Positions 15,466 to 24,300 of a stretch of DNA of 64,000 nt are shown here, one piece after another. Every line of letters begins with the position of its first letter. The first letter of the stretch is position 1. Source of the stretch: Capnocytophaga bilenii (GTDB lineage Bacteria > Bacteroidota > Bacteroidia > Flavobacteriales > Flavobacteriaceae); NCBI RefSeq assembly GCF_017565765.1, contig NZ_JAGDYP010000002.1:62001-126000 (forward strand), in the 5' to 3' direction. A program made the position numbers and the translations under genes. Under the pieces are notes generated by a model that was given only the letters and a program-made list of their open reading frames with translations, did no database searches and was not told where the DNA came from.

Positions 15466-15494
15466 CCTGCTGGCGCGAGCTTGTAGCTCGTGCC
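15464..15494. repeat. Hairpin repeat, outer copy of the array
   Basis: CCCCTGCTGGCGCGAGCTTG followed by TAGCTCGTGCC; stem GCGCGAGCT/AGCTCGTGC with TGT loop. Immediately beyond it lies the end of the housekeeping-like NAD(P)-binding gene, so this marks the right edge of the decayed Rhs/T6SS region. Confidence 0.85.
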
Positions 15495-15496
15495 TA

Positions 15497-16135
15497 TTAA
15501 AGACTGAAAATTTTATTTAAAGCAATGGTAAAAGTTCCTCTAGGAGAGTTGTATACTGCCGATAGCATTTTTTCGGCTAATATTTCGGTAGGCATAGGGC
15601 GGTAACGTTTTAAAATGCCTAATTTGTTTAAAAAGTTAATAGTTTTCACCGAAAGATTCTCACCTGCTCTGTCGCTGTTGGAGCGGATGAGTACAGAGGG
15701 CTGGAAGATAAGCAGGCTTGGAAAACTAAGTTTTTTCACTGCCTCTTCTAAAGCCCCTTTCATACGATTGTAGAAGAGTTTAGACTGCGCCTTAGCCCCT
15801 GCTGCCGATACCAATACGAAGGTAGGTACTCCATTGGCTTTACACTGCTGGGCAAAAGCGTATTGATAGTCATAATCTACCCGCCATTGAGCATCTTTGC
15901 TACCTGCCACGGCTAAGGTAGTTCCCAAGCAAGAGAATGCCACATCGCCACGAACCAAATCTGCCCACGCCTCAGGGGTATCAAAATCAACCACGTGAGC
16001 GTGTAGCTTGGGGTGACTGATACTCATAGGCTTACGCACGAAGCAATGCACCTCGCTATAAGTGTCGTCAGCTAAAAGTTGCGACAATAAATCTTTTCCG
16101 GTAGCGCCTGTAGCGCCGATGATAAGTGCTTTCAT
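15497..16135 (-). CDS. NAD(P)H-binding atypical short-chain reductase (TIP30/HTATIP2-like)
   Basis: 212 aa from the ATG at 16135; the longer frame to 16165 would overlap the -7 box. The N-terminal Rossmann loop is MKALIIGATGATGKDL (GxTGxxG). Further features are VDFDTPEAWADLVRGDVAFSCLGTT and LVSAAGAKAQSKLFYNRMKG with a YxxxK-like pair, typical of atypical SDR proteins related to HTATIP2. These bind NADP(H); the substrate is unknown. The gene has its own promoter and ends next to the repeat array. Confidence 0.85.
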   Translation of the reverse strand: MKALIIGATGATGKDLLSQLLADDTYSEVHCFVRKPMSISHPKLHAHVVDFDTPEAWADLVRGDVAFSCLGTTLAVAGSKDAQWRVDYDYQYAFAQQCKANGVPTFVLVSAAGAKAQSKLFYNRMKGALEEAVKKLSFPSLLIFQPSVLIRSNSDRAGENLSVKTINFLNKLGILKRYRPMPTEILAEKMLSAVYNSPRGTFTIALNKIFSL

Positions 16136-16154
16136 AAGGATTAATTTATTAATG

Positions 16155-16162
16155 CAAAGATA
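16155..16162 (-). promoter_or_regulatory. -7 box for the NAD(P)-binding gene
   Basis: TATCTTTG on the minus strand followed by CATTAA, about 20 bp before the ATG. A TTG lies around 16176-16178, too close for a standard -33. Confidence 0.45.
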
Positions 16163-16202
16163 CAAAAATAGTCATCAATTATGATTAAAAAATATTTTTT
16201 AC

Positions 16203-16210
16203 TATTTTTG
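16203..16210 (+). promoter_or_regulatory. -7 box for the CPA1 antiporter gene
   Basis: TATTTTTG then CCGCC, 21 bp before the ATG at 16232, divergent from the neighbouring promoter. Confidence 0.45.
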
Positions 16211-16231
16211 CCGCCTCATAATTAATGACCT

Positions 16232-17806
16232 ATGGTGCAATATTTCCCTTACTTATTACTCCTAATGGTGGCTATTATGCTACTGATAATGTTTGCAAAC
16301 CGGCTCAAGGTGGCGTACCCTATTCTTTTGGTGTTAGGAGGATTGGCAATTAGCTTTATTCCCAATGTCCCAACCATTACACTGAATCCTGATTTGGTAC
16401 TTATCATTTTCTTACCGCCTCTTCTGTATGCCGATGTTTTTTCGCTATCACTGAAAGAGATGTGGAAGTGGCGCCGCATTATCTTTAGCTTTGCTTTTAT
16501 TGTAGTTTTTATTACGGCTGCTGCGGTGGCGTGGGTAGCCAATATGGTATTCCCTGGGTTTTCGTTGGCGTTAGGTTTCCTTTTGGGGGGCGTGATAGGC
16601 TCTACCGATGCGGTGAGTGCTTCAACGATAATGAAGTTTGTAAAGGTACCCAAACGCATCAGCACAATAATAGAAAGTGAAAGTTTGCTGAACGATGCTT
16701 CTTCACTAATAGTTTTTAGGTTTGCGGCTTTGGTAGTAACTACCGGTCAGCTGGTATGGACGGATATAGCGCTAAATTTCCTTTGGGTAGCTATTGGCGG
16801 AACGCTTATAGGCTTGGCAGTAGCGTGGGTGATGCGCAAGCTACACAAATTTTCCCCTACCGATGCTAATATGGATATTATCCTTACCTTTATTACTCCT
16901 TATATAATGTATATTGTAGCTAACGAAATGGGAGTGTCGGGAGTGTTGGCAGTAGTGGCTGGGGGTATGTATATGTCGCTCCACATTACTAGTATTCTTG
17001 CTGCCTCCACATACAACAAAGCGGTAGCGGTATGGGATATTTTAGGCTTTGTACTCAATGGTCTTGCCTTTATGCTGATAGGTCTTGCTTTGCCTGATGT
17101 ACTCGAGGGTATAGAAGCCGAAGGTATAAGTCTTGCTATAGCTACAAATTATGGGTTGCTCATCACAGGGGTAGTAGTAGGGGTACGACTGCTATCGTCA
17201 TACGGGGCTTTACTCATTACTCAAGTAATGAAACACTTCATTGCAGTAGCCGACAGGCGGAACCCTGGCTTTCGGTTACCTTTGGTACTTGGTTGGGCAG
17301 GAATGCGCGGGGTGCTTTCACTAGCGGTAGCCCTTTCTATTCCTCTAACTTTAGAGAACGGTGAGCCTTTTCCGCATCGCAACCTGATTCTCTACATTAC
17401 TTTTATAGTGATATTGGCAACCCTACTCGTACAAGGGCTTAGTTTGCCAGCGCTTATCCGATGGGCTAAATTCCCTGATTATGAAGACCATATTCCTGAA
17501 GCTGAAGCAGAAAGTCTTATTCGTAAATCTTTGGCGCAAGCGGCTTTAGATTATATGCAAAAGCATTACAAAGAAGGAATAAACGATAGTCTTCTATTAC
17601 AGAATCAGAAAGATATATGGCAATACCAACTCGATTTGTCGAAGAGCAATACTACTCCTGAAGAGCGAAAGAAATACATCGCTATTTTGCATCATCAGCG
17701 GGAAATATTGCAACAACTGAATAAGAACCCACGTATTGATGAAGAGCAAATACGCAATTTCCACCGACAGTTGAATTTAGAAGAAGAAAGATGGGAAGTT
17801 AATTAA
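16232..17806 (+). CDS. CPA1-type Na+/H+ antiporter (NhaP/YjcE-like)
   Basis: 524 aa inner-membrane protein with about 12 membrane segments in residues 5-420 and a soluble tail of about 100 residues. Family motifs: FLPPLLYADVFSLS (the FxPPLLYe region), GGVIGSTDAVSASTIM (the TDP/TDA region of TM5), then ESLLNDASSLIVFRFA with the conserved N-D pair that carries the ion-binding Asp. Later GWAGMRGVLSLAVALSIP matches the conserved R-G-x-x-S-L-A stretch. It exchanges cytoplasmic Na+ (or K+) for H+ for pH and salt balance. The tail EYIxxxLNxxxEERWE is coiled-coil-like. Confidence 0.92.
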   Translation: MVQYFPYLLLLMVAIMLLIMFANRLKVAYPILLVLGGLAISFIPNVPTITLNPDLVLIIFLPPLLYADVFSLSLKEMWKWRRIIFSFAFIVVFITAAAVAWVANMVFPGFSLALGFLLGGVIGSTDAVSASTIMKFVKVPKRISTIIESESLLNDASSLIVFRFAALVVTTGQLVWTDIALNFLWVAIGGTLIGLAVAWVMRKLHKFSPTDANMDIILTFITPYIMYIVANEMGVSGVLAVVAGGMYMSLHITSILAASTYNKAVAVWDILGFVLNGLAFMLIGLALPDVLEGIEAEGISLAIATNYGLLITGVVVGVRLLSSYGALLITQVMKHFIAVADRRNPGFRLPLVLGWAGMRGVLSLAVALSIPLTLENGEPFPHRNLILYITFIVILATLLVQGLSLPALIRWAKFPDYEDHIPEAEAESLIRKSLAQAALDYMQKHYKEGINDSLLLQNQKDIWQYQLDLSKSNTTPEERKKYIAILHHQREILQQLNKNPRIDEEQIRNFHRQLNLEEERWEVN

Positions 17807-17864
17807 TATTAAAACCCAAACTTACCGTTTTATATGCCGAATAACTGGGTAATCTTTTTGGCAT

Positions 17865-17924
17865 TTACACTTCTATTTGTAACTGCTGGGCATCGCCAGC
17901 TTTGTAAATAACGATAGCTTTCAT
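17865..17924 (-). pseudogene. Zinc-type alcohol dehydrogenase/quinone reductase, N-terminal remnant
   Basis: Minus-strand ATG at 17924 gives MKAIVIYKAGDAQQLQIEV then stop. This is the typical N-terminus of zinc-type alcohol dehydrogenase/quinone oxidoreductase proteins (MKAIVxxKxGxxxxLxxE). The catalytic and Rossmann parts are gone. It lies 13 bp beyond the betaine transporter ATPase stop. The remaining intergenic bases up to 17807 hold nothing recognised. Confidence 0.5.
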
Positions 17925-17936
17925 TTTTATAAATTA

Positions 17937-18647
17937 CTAATTTGCCAATTGTCTTACAAATTCATTAGCAGGATTGCTTTTAATCATTTCGGGGGTGTCG
18001 TATTGCTGAATAACTCCCTTGTCCAACACCAATACTTTGGTACCCAGTGTTAAGGCTTCGGTGATGTCGTGAGTAACAAATACGATAGTAGCCCCTGAGA
18101 GCTGATGCAATGCTTTTAGCTCGTGCTGTAGCTGCTTGCGGGTGATGCTGTCTAACGCTCCAAATGGCTCGTCCATTAGTATGATGTTAGGATTAGCAGC
18201 CAAGGCTCTTGCAATCCCCACTCGTTGTTGTTGTCCTCCTGATAGCTCGTGCGGAAAACGCTTAGCCAGTTCAGGAGCGAGGTTTACTAACTGTAGTTTT
18301 TCAGCAACAATCCGGCTGATGTCGCTTTTAGGATAATTCTTTAGCACAAGCACGTAGGCTATGTTCTCTGCCACGCTCAGGTGCGGAAAGAGAATATTAC
18401 CTTGAATTACATAACCTATGTTGCGGCGCAAGGCAATGAGGTTTTCGTTCGCAATATTCTTGCCGTCAATGCGTATCTCCCCTTTGTCAGGCAATACCAG
18501 CCCGTTAATCATCTTCAGCACAGTAGTTTTACCAGAGCCCGAAGTGCCTATGATGGTCAGGAAAGTACCGCTTTCAATGGTCAGATTCAAGTTAGCAATA
18601 ATTTCTTTACCATTATAATTTTTGTGTATATGAGAAAAAGTAATCAT
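17937..18647 (-). CDS. ABC transporter ATP-binding protein, glycine betaine/osmoprotectant type
   Basis: 236 aa. Walker A is GTSGSGKTT (~34-42), signature LSGGQQQRVGIARAL, Walker B IILMDEPFGALD, and H-loop VFVTHDITEAL. It belongs to the ProV/OpuCA/OpuBA group by the R-R-x-I-G-Y-V-I-Q segment (LRRNIGYVIQGNILFPH), but lacks the C-terminal CBS pair that senses ionic strength in OpuA/OpuC ATPases. It overlaps the permease-binding protein gene by 4 bp (ATGA) and is the last gene of the run that begins at the heavy-metal efflux genes. Confidence 0.88.
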   Translation of the reverse strand: MITFSHIHKNYNGKEIIANLNLTIESGTFLTIIGTSGSGKTTVLKMINGLVLPDKGEIRIDGKNIANENLIALRRNIGYVIQGNILFPHLSVAENIAYVLVLKNYPKSDISRIVAEKLQLVNLAPELAKRFPHELSGGQQQRVGIARALAANPNIILMDEPFGALDSITRKQLQHELKALHQLSGATIVFVTHDITEALTLGTKVLVLDKGVIQQYDTPEMIKSNPANEFVRQLAN

Positions 18648-20194
18648 CGTTGTGGGTCTAAAAGTCCTTTTTGTAGCAGAAAGTTCTTAGCAACTTCTTC
18701 AGGTCGTTTTCTTTCAGTTTCTACTAAGAAGTTGAGGTGCGCCATCGTGGCATCGTCTATTAGCAGGTTCAGCTTTGCCAAAGTAGTGCGCAGGGTGGGG
18801 TAGGTGGTCAGTAGCTCGGTGCGTACCACTGTGCCTGCTTTATAGGAGGGGTACATATTACGGTCGTCTTGCAGTACCACCACCTCACTTACCGATAGCT
18901 GTCCATCGGTAGTGAAAACCACCATAACGTCAATCTTTTTATCACGCATCGCTTGGTATTTCAGTCCGATGTCCATATCGAGTACCTTTCTAAAGTGTAT
19001 CCCATATACCTCTTGTAGAGCTTTGTAACCATCTTCTCGCTCAAAGAAGTCGTATTCAGCCCCAAAGATAAGTCGCTCGCTCACCTTAGCCAAGTCAGTA
19101 AAAGTTTTAAGCTGGTATTTTTGAGCCATTTCTTTGCTCACTGCCAAACCATAGGTATTGTTAAAGCCGTATAAGTTTGCCCATTCCAATCCGTATTGCT
19201 TTTTGTAGGCAGTTTCTAATTCGGCAAACTTTTTCTCGTTGTAAGGGTCTTTGCGTTTGAGTACTGCTTCCCACGCGGTGCCGGTGTACTCGGGGTACAT
19301 ATCAAACTCTCCACGCGCTATGGCAGGGTGAATGTTAGAGGTGCCACCCCCTACACCATTGGTCAGTCGCACCGAAAGCCCCGTGTCTTGTTCAATAAGT
19401 AAAGAAAGCATCTGCCCCAGCAAATAGCTCTCAGTCATCGGTTTGGTAGCGATATGTATATCTTTTGTTTTCTTAGGCGAAAGCACGAAGAAAAGAGTGA
19501 TGAGCAGTGCCAAAATGCCTATCCCTACCAGCTTTAGCGGATTCCGCTTATAGGCAACTTCACGGTGCACCAATCGTTGCTCTACTTTTGCCAAAAGAAA
19601 ATCAAAACCTAAAGCCAAGAGCGCAATCAGCACACTGCCTATGAGGGTCATCGCACTGTTATTGGTAGTGATACCTCTGTAGATAGCTACCCCCAAGCCC
19701 CCAGCACCTACAAACGAGGCAATCCCTGCCAGCGCAATGGTCATCGTTACCATATTGCGAATGCCCGACATTAGCACAGGCAGGGCTAAAGGAAGTTTGA
19801 TTTTCCAAAGCAGTTGGCTGCGGGTACTGCCCATAGCCTCTGCAGCTTCTACAATCAGCGGATTGATTTGGGTAATACCCGTATAAGTACTGCGGATAAT
19901 AGGCAGTAAAGCATAGAGTATTAGAGCAATAAGAGCCGTGAGGTTCCCTACCCCCGTAATAGTGATAAAGAAACCCAATAAAGCGATAGAGGGGATAGTA
20001 TAGAGCACATTCACAGCCCCCAAGAGCCAAACGGCATACTTGCGGTACTCGCTGATAAAGATTCCCAATAGCACCCCTACAAGGGTAGCGATAACTATGG
20101 CTGAGAGCGAGATAACCAAATGCTCAGCAGTCAGGTGCAGGAAGAACGGTGCTTCGTCACGAAGAAGAGAAATAAGATCTGTCAAGATGTTCAT
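18644..20194 (-). CDS. Fused permease and substrate-binding protein of a glycine betaine-type ABC transporter
   Basis: 516 aa from the ATG at 20194. Residues ~1-210 are a BPD-type permease with five or six membrane segments and the EAA-loop region (IVEAAEAMGSTRSQLLWKIKLPLALPVLMSG). Residues ~245-516 are an OpuAC-type binding domain facing the periplasm (DIHIATKPMTESYLLGQMLS, TGLSVRLTNGVGGGTSNIHPAI, YPEYTGTAW). Such fusions are known for OpuB/OpuC-like systems. The likely substrate is glycine betaine, choline or a related solute; the aromatic cage cannot be judged from sequence alone. It starts 4 bp after the metal-efflux adaptor ends. Confidence 0.88.
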   Translation of the reverse strand: MNILTDLISLLRDEAPFFLHLTAEHLVISLSAIVIATLVGVLLGIFISEYRKYAVWLLGAVNVLYTIPSIALLGFFITITGVGNLTALIALILYALLPIIRSTYTGITQINPLIVEAAEAMGSTRSQLLWKIKLPLALPVLMSGIRNMVTMTIALAGIASFVGAGGLGVAIYRGITTNNSAMTLIGSVLIALLALGFDFLLAKVEQRLVHREVAYKRNPLKLVGIGILALLITLFFVLSPKKTKDIHIATKPMTESYLLGQMLSLLIEQDTGLSVRLTNGVGGGTSNIHPAIARGEFDMYPEYTGTAWEAVLKRKDPYNEKKFAELETAYKKQYGLEWANLYGFNNTYGLAVSKEMAQKYQLKTFTDLAKVSERLIFGAEYDFFEREDGYKALQEVYGIHFRKVLDMDIGLKYQAMRDKKIDVMVVFTTDGQLSVSEVVVLQDDRNMYPSYKAGTVVRTELLTTYPTLRTTLAKLNLLIDDATMAHLNFLVETERKRPEEVAKNFLLQKGLLDPQR

Positions 20195-20198
20195 TAGT

Positions 20199-21380
20199 TT
20201 AGTCTTCGTCTTCGCCGCTATTGACCAAGGTAGCATTGATAAAAAAGGCGCCTTTGGTAGCGATTGTTTGCTCGGGGGCGATCGGTTTTACTGGGGCGAT
20301 AGCGGTATAGCCACTTTCGGAAGTGCCTTTGGCTACTTCTATTTTCTCGAAGGTAGTTTCCTTATCGTCAGTGTGGGTGATGACAAAGATATACGATTTG
20401 CCACTATCTTCTACGATGGCATCATTGGGTACCGCAGGTGCCGTTTCTTTGTCCAGACTTATGACTCCTGTTACGTTCATTCCGCTGATAAGCCCTTGTT
20501 TGTCCCCCTCTATGTGGCAATGTACGATGATACTTTTACTTTCATTCTCAAACGAAGCCGCAATGTTATACACTTGGGCATCATATTCGCGAGAGGTGTT
20601 ATTGGTAGGGTTGAAGTGCACTTGTTGTCCTACCTTAATGTAAGGCAAGTCACGCTCATATACTTGCAAGTGCAAGTGCAGCGAACTGTTGTCGATGATC
20701 TCCACGATAGGGGTGGAGGCATCTACATAAGCGCCATTGTTAGTATATACTGCACTGATATTCCCACTGATAGGAGCTACTACGGCTAGGGTAGATTGCA
20801 TCCCCTCATTGGTTAGGGTTTTGGGGTTCAAGCCCATTAGGCGTATTTGCTCTTCGAGGGCTGCTTTTTCAGTGCGTAAGGTACGTAGTTGGGTAGTGGC
20901 CGCTTGTAAGTTCTTACCCGTACCGGCATTGCCTTCGTAGAGGATCTGCTGGCGGTCAAGCTCTTGCTGGGCAAGTTCGATTTGGCTATTTACAGTGAGC
21001 AAGCGCTGTTGCTGTTGTAGAAAATCGGGATTGGAAATGGTGGCAATTACCTGCCCTTTGTGGACATAGGTGCCTATTTCTACCTTTACACTTTGGATAA
21101 TCCCTGTATATATGGTCGATACCTTTGCCTGATAATCGGCAGGCACACTCAGTACTCCATTGGCTTTCAGGGTAGCGGTAAGGGCTTTTTGTTCTATATG
21201 CCCCAGGCGAATGTCTACCGTTTTGATTTGCGTTTGGGTCAGGGTGGTCGTATTTTCTCCTTCGTGGTGGTGTTCTTCTTCCGCTTCCTGGTCGTCAGTG
21301 GTAGAGGTGTTATTATTACAAGCGGATAAAGTGAAGAGTGAGATAAGGATAAAAGCGATTTTTATACTGTATTTTTTCAT
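20199..21380 (-). CDS. RND efflux periplasmic adaptor (CusB/CzcB type), lipoprotein
   Basis: 393 aa. It has a lipoprotein signal with lipobox LSAC (Cys ~21) and no surface-export motif after the Cys, consistent with the periplasmic side. A His/Glu-rich linker (EAEEEHHHEGE) follows and may bind metal. The body is the membrane-fusion fold: lipoyl half-motif (VSTIYTGIIQSVKVEIGTYVHKGQVIATI), alpha-hairpin (LLTVNSQIELAQQELDRQQI to LEEQIRLMGL), second lipoyl half (VVAPISGNISAVYTNNGAYVDA) and beta-barrel. It links the RND pump to the outer-membrane channel. It lies 5 bp after the pump gene. Confidence 0.92.
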   Translation of the reverse strand: MKKYSIKIAFILISLFTLSACNNNTSTTDDQEAEEEHHHEGENTTTLTQTQIKTVDIRLGHIEQKALTATLKANGVLSVPADYQAKVSTIYTGIIQSVKVEIGTYVHKGQVIATISNPDFLQQQQRLLTVNSQIELAQQELDRQQILYEGNAGTGKNLQAATTQLRTLRTEKAALEEQIRLMGLNPKTLTNEGMQSTLAVVAPISGNISAVYTNNGAYVDASTPIVEIIDNSSLHLHLQVYERDLPYIKVGQQVHFNPTNNTSREYDAQVYNIAASFENESKSIIVHCHIEGDKQGLISGMNVTGVISLDKETAPAVPNDAIVEDSGKSYIFVITHTDDKETTFEKIEVAKGTSESGYTAIAPVKPIAPEQTIATKGAFFINATLVNSGEDED

Positions 21381-21385
21381 GTGTG

Positions 21386-24300
21386 TTACTGATTTAAAAG
21401 GGATTGGAGTTCTATTACTTTTTGATTGAGCGCCTCTATACTTTCAAGGAATGCCAAGCGAGTATCTACAGCTGTCTGTAGGGTATAGAGGTATTCTACA
21501 TAGCTTATTTCACCGGCACTGTAGCCCAATTGGTTGGCCTTTACGATGCGCTGTGCTTCAGGGAGGGCTTCGTCTTTGTAAAACTGATACTTTTGCAAAT
21601 TCAGTTGGTAGCTCTCCCACAGATTGATCCATCGGGTGTTGAGCTGTTTTTCTGTTTGCTTAGCTTGCTCTAAGGCGGCTTGCCTTTGGTATTCGTAGGC
21701 TTTTACTTTGGTGTGAGTGGCGGTAAAGAGCGGAATTGATAGCCCCACGGTGGCAAAGTGAAAGCGCTGGCTTCTATCGGCGTAGGATTCTACTCCACCG
21801 ATGGTTTGCATTCCGATGAGGGACTGATTGGTATAGCCCAAAGTAAGATCGGGTAGGGCTTGGGCACGCTCCAAATGCTGATTATTCTGGGCGATGGTAG
21901 CCTCTTGGTAGCTTAGCTGTACTAAGGGGTGCTGAGAGAGGCTGGGGGCAGAGGTCTCTTTTAGCAACAAAGGTTCGTATGCAGTGGAGGTGGCGATGGT
22001 AAAGTCCGCTTCGGTTTGCATAAGGCTATGCAGGTTGCGATAAGCCGTCTGTGCCAAGGCTTGGTTTTGCTTTAGCAAGAGGGTAATCTCTCCTTTTTTT
22101 ACCTGTGCGGTGTTGATGTCTATTTTCTTGGTGTCACCTGCCTTAAAACGTACCTGGGCAATACGGATAAAATCATTGAAAAGACTATCGAGCTGCAAGA
22201 GTTGCTGCTGCTTGAAGGCTAAGTACTGCAATTGTTGGTATAGGGTACGCACCTGTTGCTTAAGTTCATTTTCCTGAAGGTTTACTTTTCCTTGTTGTAG
22301 TTGCGTCTCTGCCAGGTAGCTTTTTTTGCGCGCACTGAATACCGTAGGGAAAGGAATAGACTGGGATATACCTACCGAGAGATCTTTCTCGGGGCTGCTA
22401 TACTGGCCAAACTGCCCTGTAAGTTCGGTTTTGGGAAGCTCCCAGGCGGTGCGCTCTTTGGCGGTAGCCTCTTGTAGTTTGAGTCGTTCCGCCTTGATAA
22501 GCCCATTGTTTTCGAGGGCTATTTGCTCTATTTCAGTTAGGCTGTAAACGGTTTGTGCTTGTAGGGCAATGGGGCTAAGGAGCACAGCGATAATCACCAG
22601 TCCTTTGGCTGAGGGCTTTGCCCATTTGAAGCCATTGTTAAAAGCTAAGTAGAGCAAAGGCAATACAAAGAGGGTGAGGAAGGTCGCCGATACCAACCCC
22701 CCGATGACCACTGTAGCTAAGGGGCGTTGTACTTCTGCTCCTGCTCCTTGACTGAGTGCCATAGGTAGGAAACCTAAGCTCGCCACCATAGCCGTCATTA
22801 GCACAGGGCGTAAACGCATTTCGGCACCCGTAATCACACGATGCAAAAGGTTGGTCATTCCTTCTTTTTTCAGCTGGTTGAAAGTGCCAATAAGCACTAT
22901 ACCGTTGAGCACTGCTACCCCAAAGAGCGCGATAAAACCAATACCCGCACTAATACTAAAAGGCATTCCCCGAAGAAGCAAGGCAAATACGCCCCCAATG
23001 GCACTCATCGGGATAGCGCTAAAGATGAGCAATGATTGTTTTATAGAGTGGAAAGCAAGGTATAACAAGAAAAATATTAAAAGTAGGGCTACCGGTACGG
23101 CAATAAGGAGCCTATCGGTGGCTTTTTGTAGGTTCTCAAACTGACCGCCATAGGTAAAGTAATAGCCCGTAGGGAGCTTTACGCCCTTTAATTTTTGTTC
23201 TATATCACTCACCACACTCTGCACATCGCGCCCTTGCACGTTGAAGCCAATGACGATACGGCGCTTGCCTGCTTCACGGCTTACTTGTGCGGGGCCTAAT
23301 TCATATTTGATAGTGGCCAATTGGCTCATCGGCACCTGCCCATTTTCGGTAGCTACCATCATATGCTGTACATCGTCAATTCCGGTACGATGGAGGCTAT
23401 CGAGGCGTACCACAAGGTCGAACCTTCGTTCGTTCTCGAAGACAACCCCAGCCTTCTTACCAGCAAAGGCGGTACTGAGTACCTCATTGACCTCTTGCAC
23501 CGAAAGTCCGTAGTTGGCCAAGCGTACCCGATCGTAAGTAACATTGATTTGCGGAAGTCCGCTTACTTTTTCGACCTGTGGGGCGGTAGCACCTTCTGTT
23601 TTCTGGATAAGTTGGCTTACTCTTTGGGCGTAGTGGGCGAGGGTATCCATGTTTTCTCCAAAGATTTTTATCGTTACATCCTGTCTGACACCTGTCATCA
23701 ATTCGTTGAAACGCATTTGTATAGGCTGGCTTTTCTCAAAGAAGACCCCAGGAATATCCTTGAGCCGCTCAATGATGGCATCTCCTAATTCCTCATAGGA
23801 GCGACCACTTTTCCATTGGTCTTGGCTCTTGAGTACGATCACAATATCGGAGGCTTCCAGCGGCATAGGGTCGGTAGGTATTTCGGCAGAACCTGTTTTG
23901 CCTATCACCATTTTCACCTCGTCGAACTCACGAATCAGGCGAGAGGCCTGCATGGAAGTCTCCAAGCTCTGCTTCAGGGAAGTGCCCGGTGGCAGAATAC
24001 ATTCAAAAACAAAATCGCCTTCTTGTAGTTGTGGAATAAACTCACCTCCCATACGGCTGAAAATGCCTACCGCAAGAACGAACAGTACCACGATACTGCC
24101 TATTATCCATCCCCTAAGGCGGATAGAACGGACAAAGAGCGGTTGGTAGTGACGGTAGAGCCAGCTTATTATTCGCTCGGCAAAACTGCGCTTGTCACTT
24201 ACTGTTTTAGGTAGGAGCAAAGCGCTCATGGCAGGGATATAAGTCAGGGAAAGGATCAGGGCACCCAAAATAGCAAAGACGACGGTTTGTGCCATAGGGC

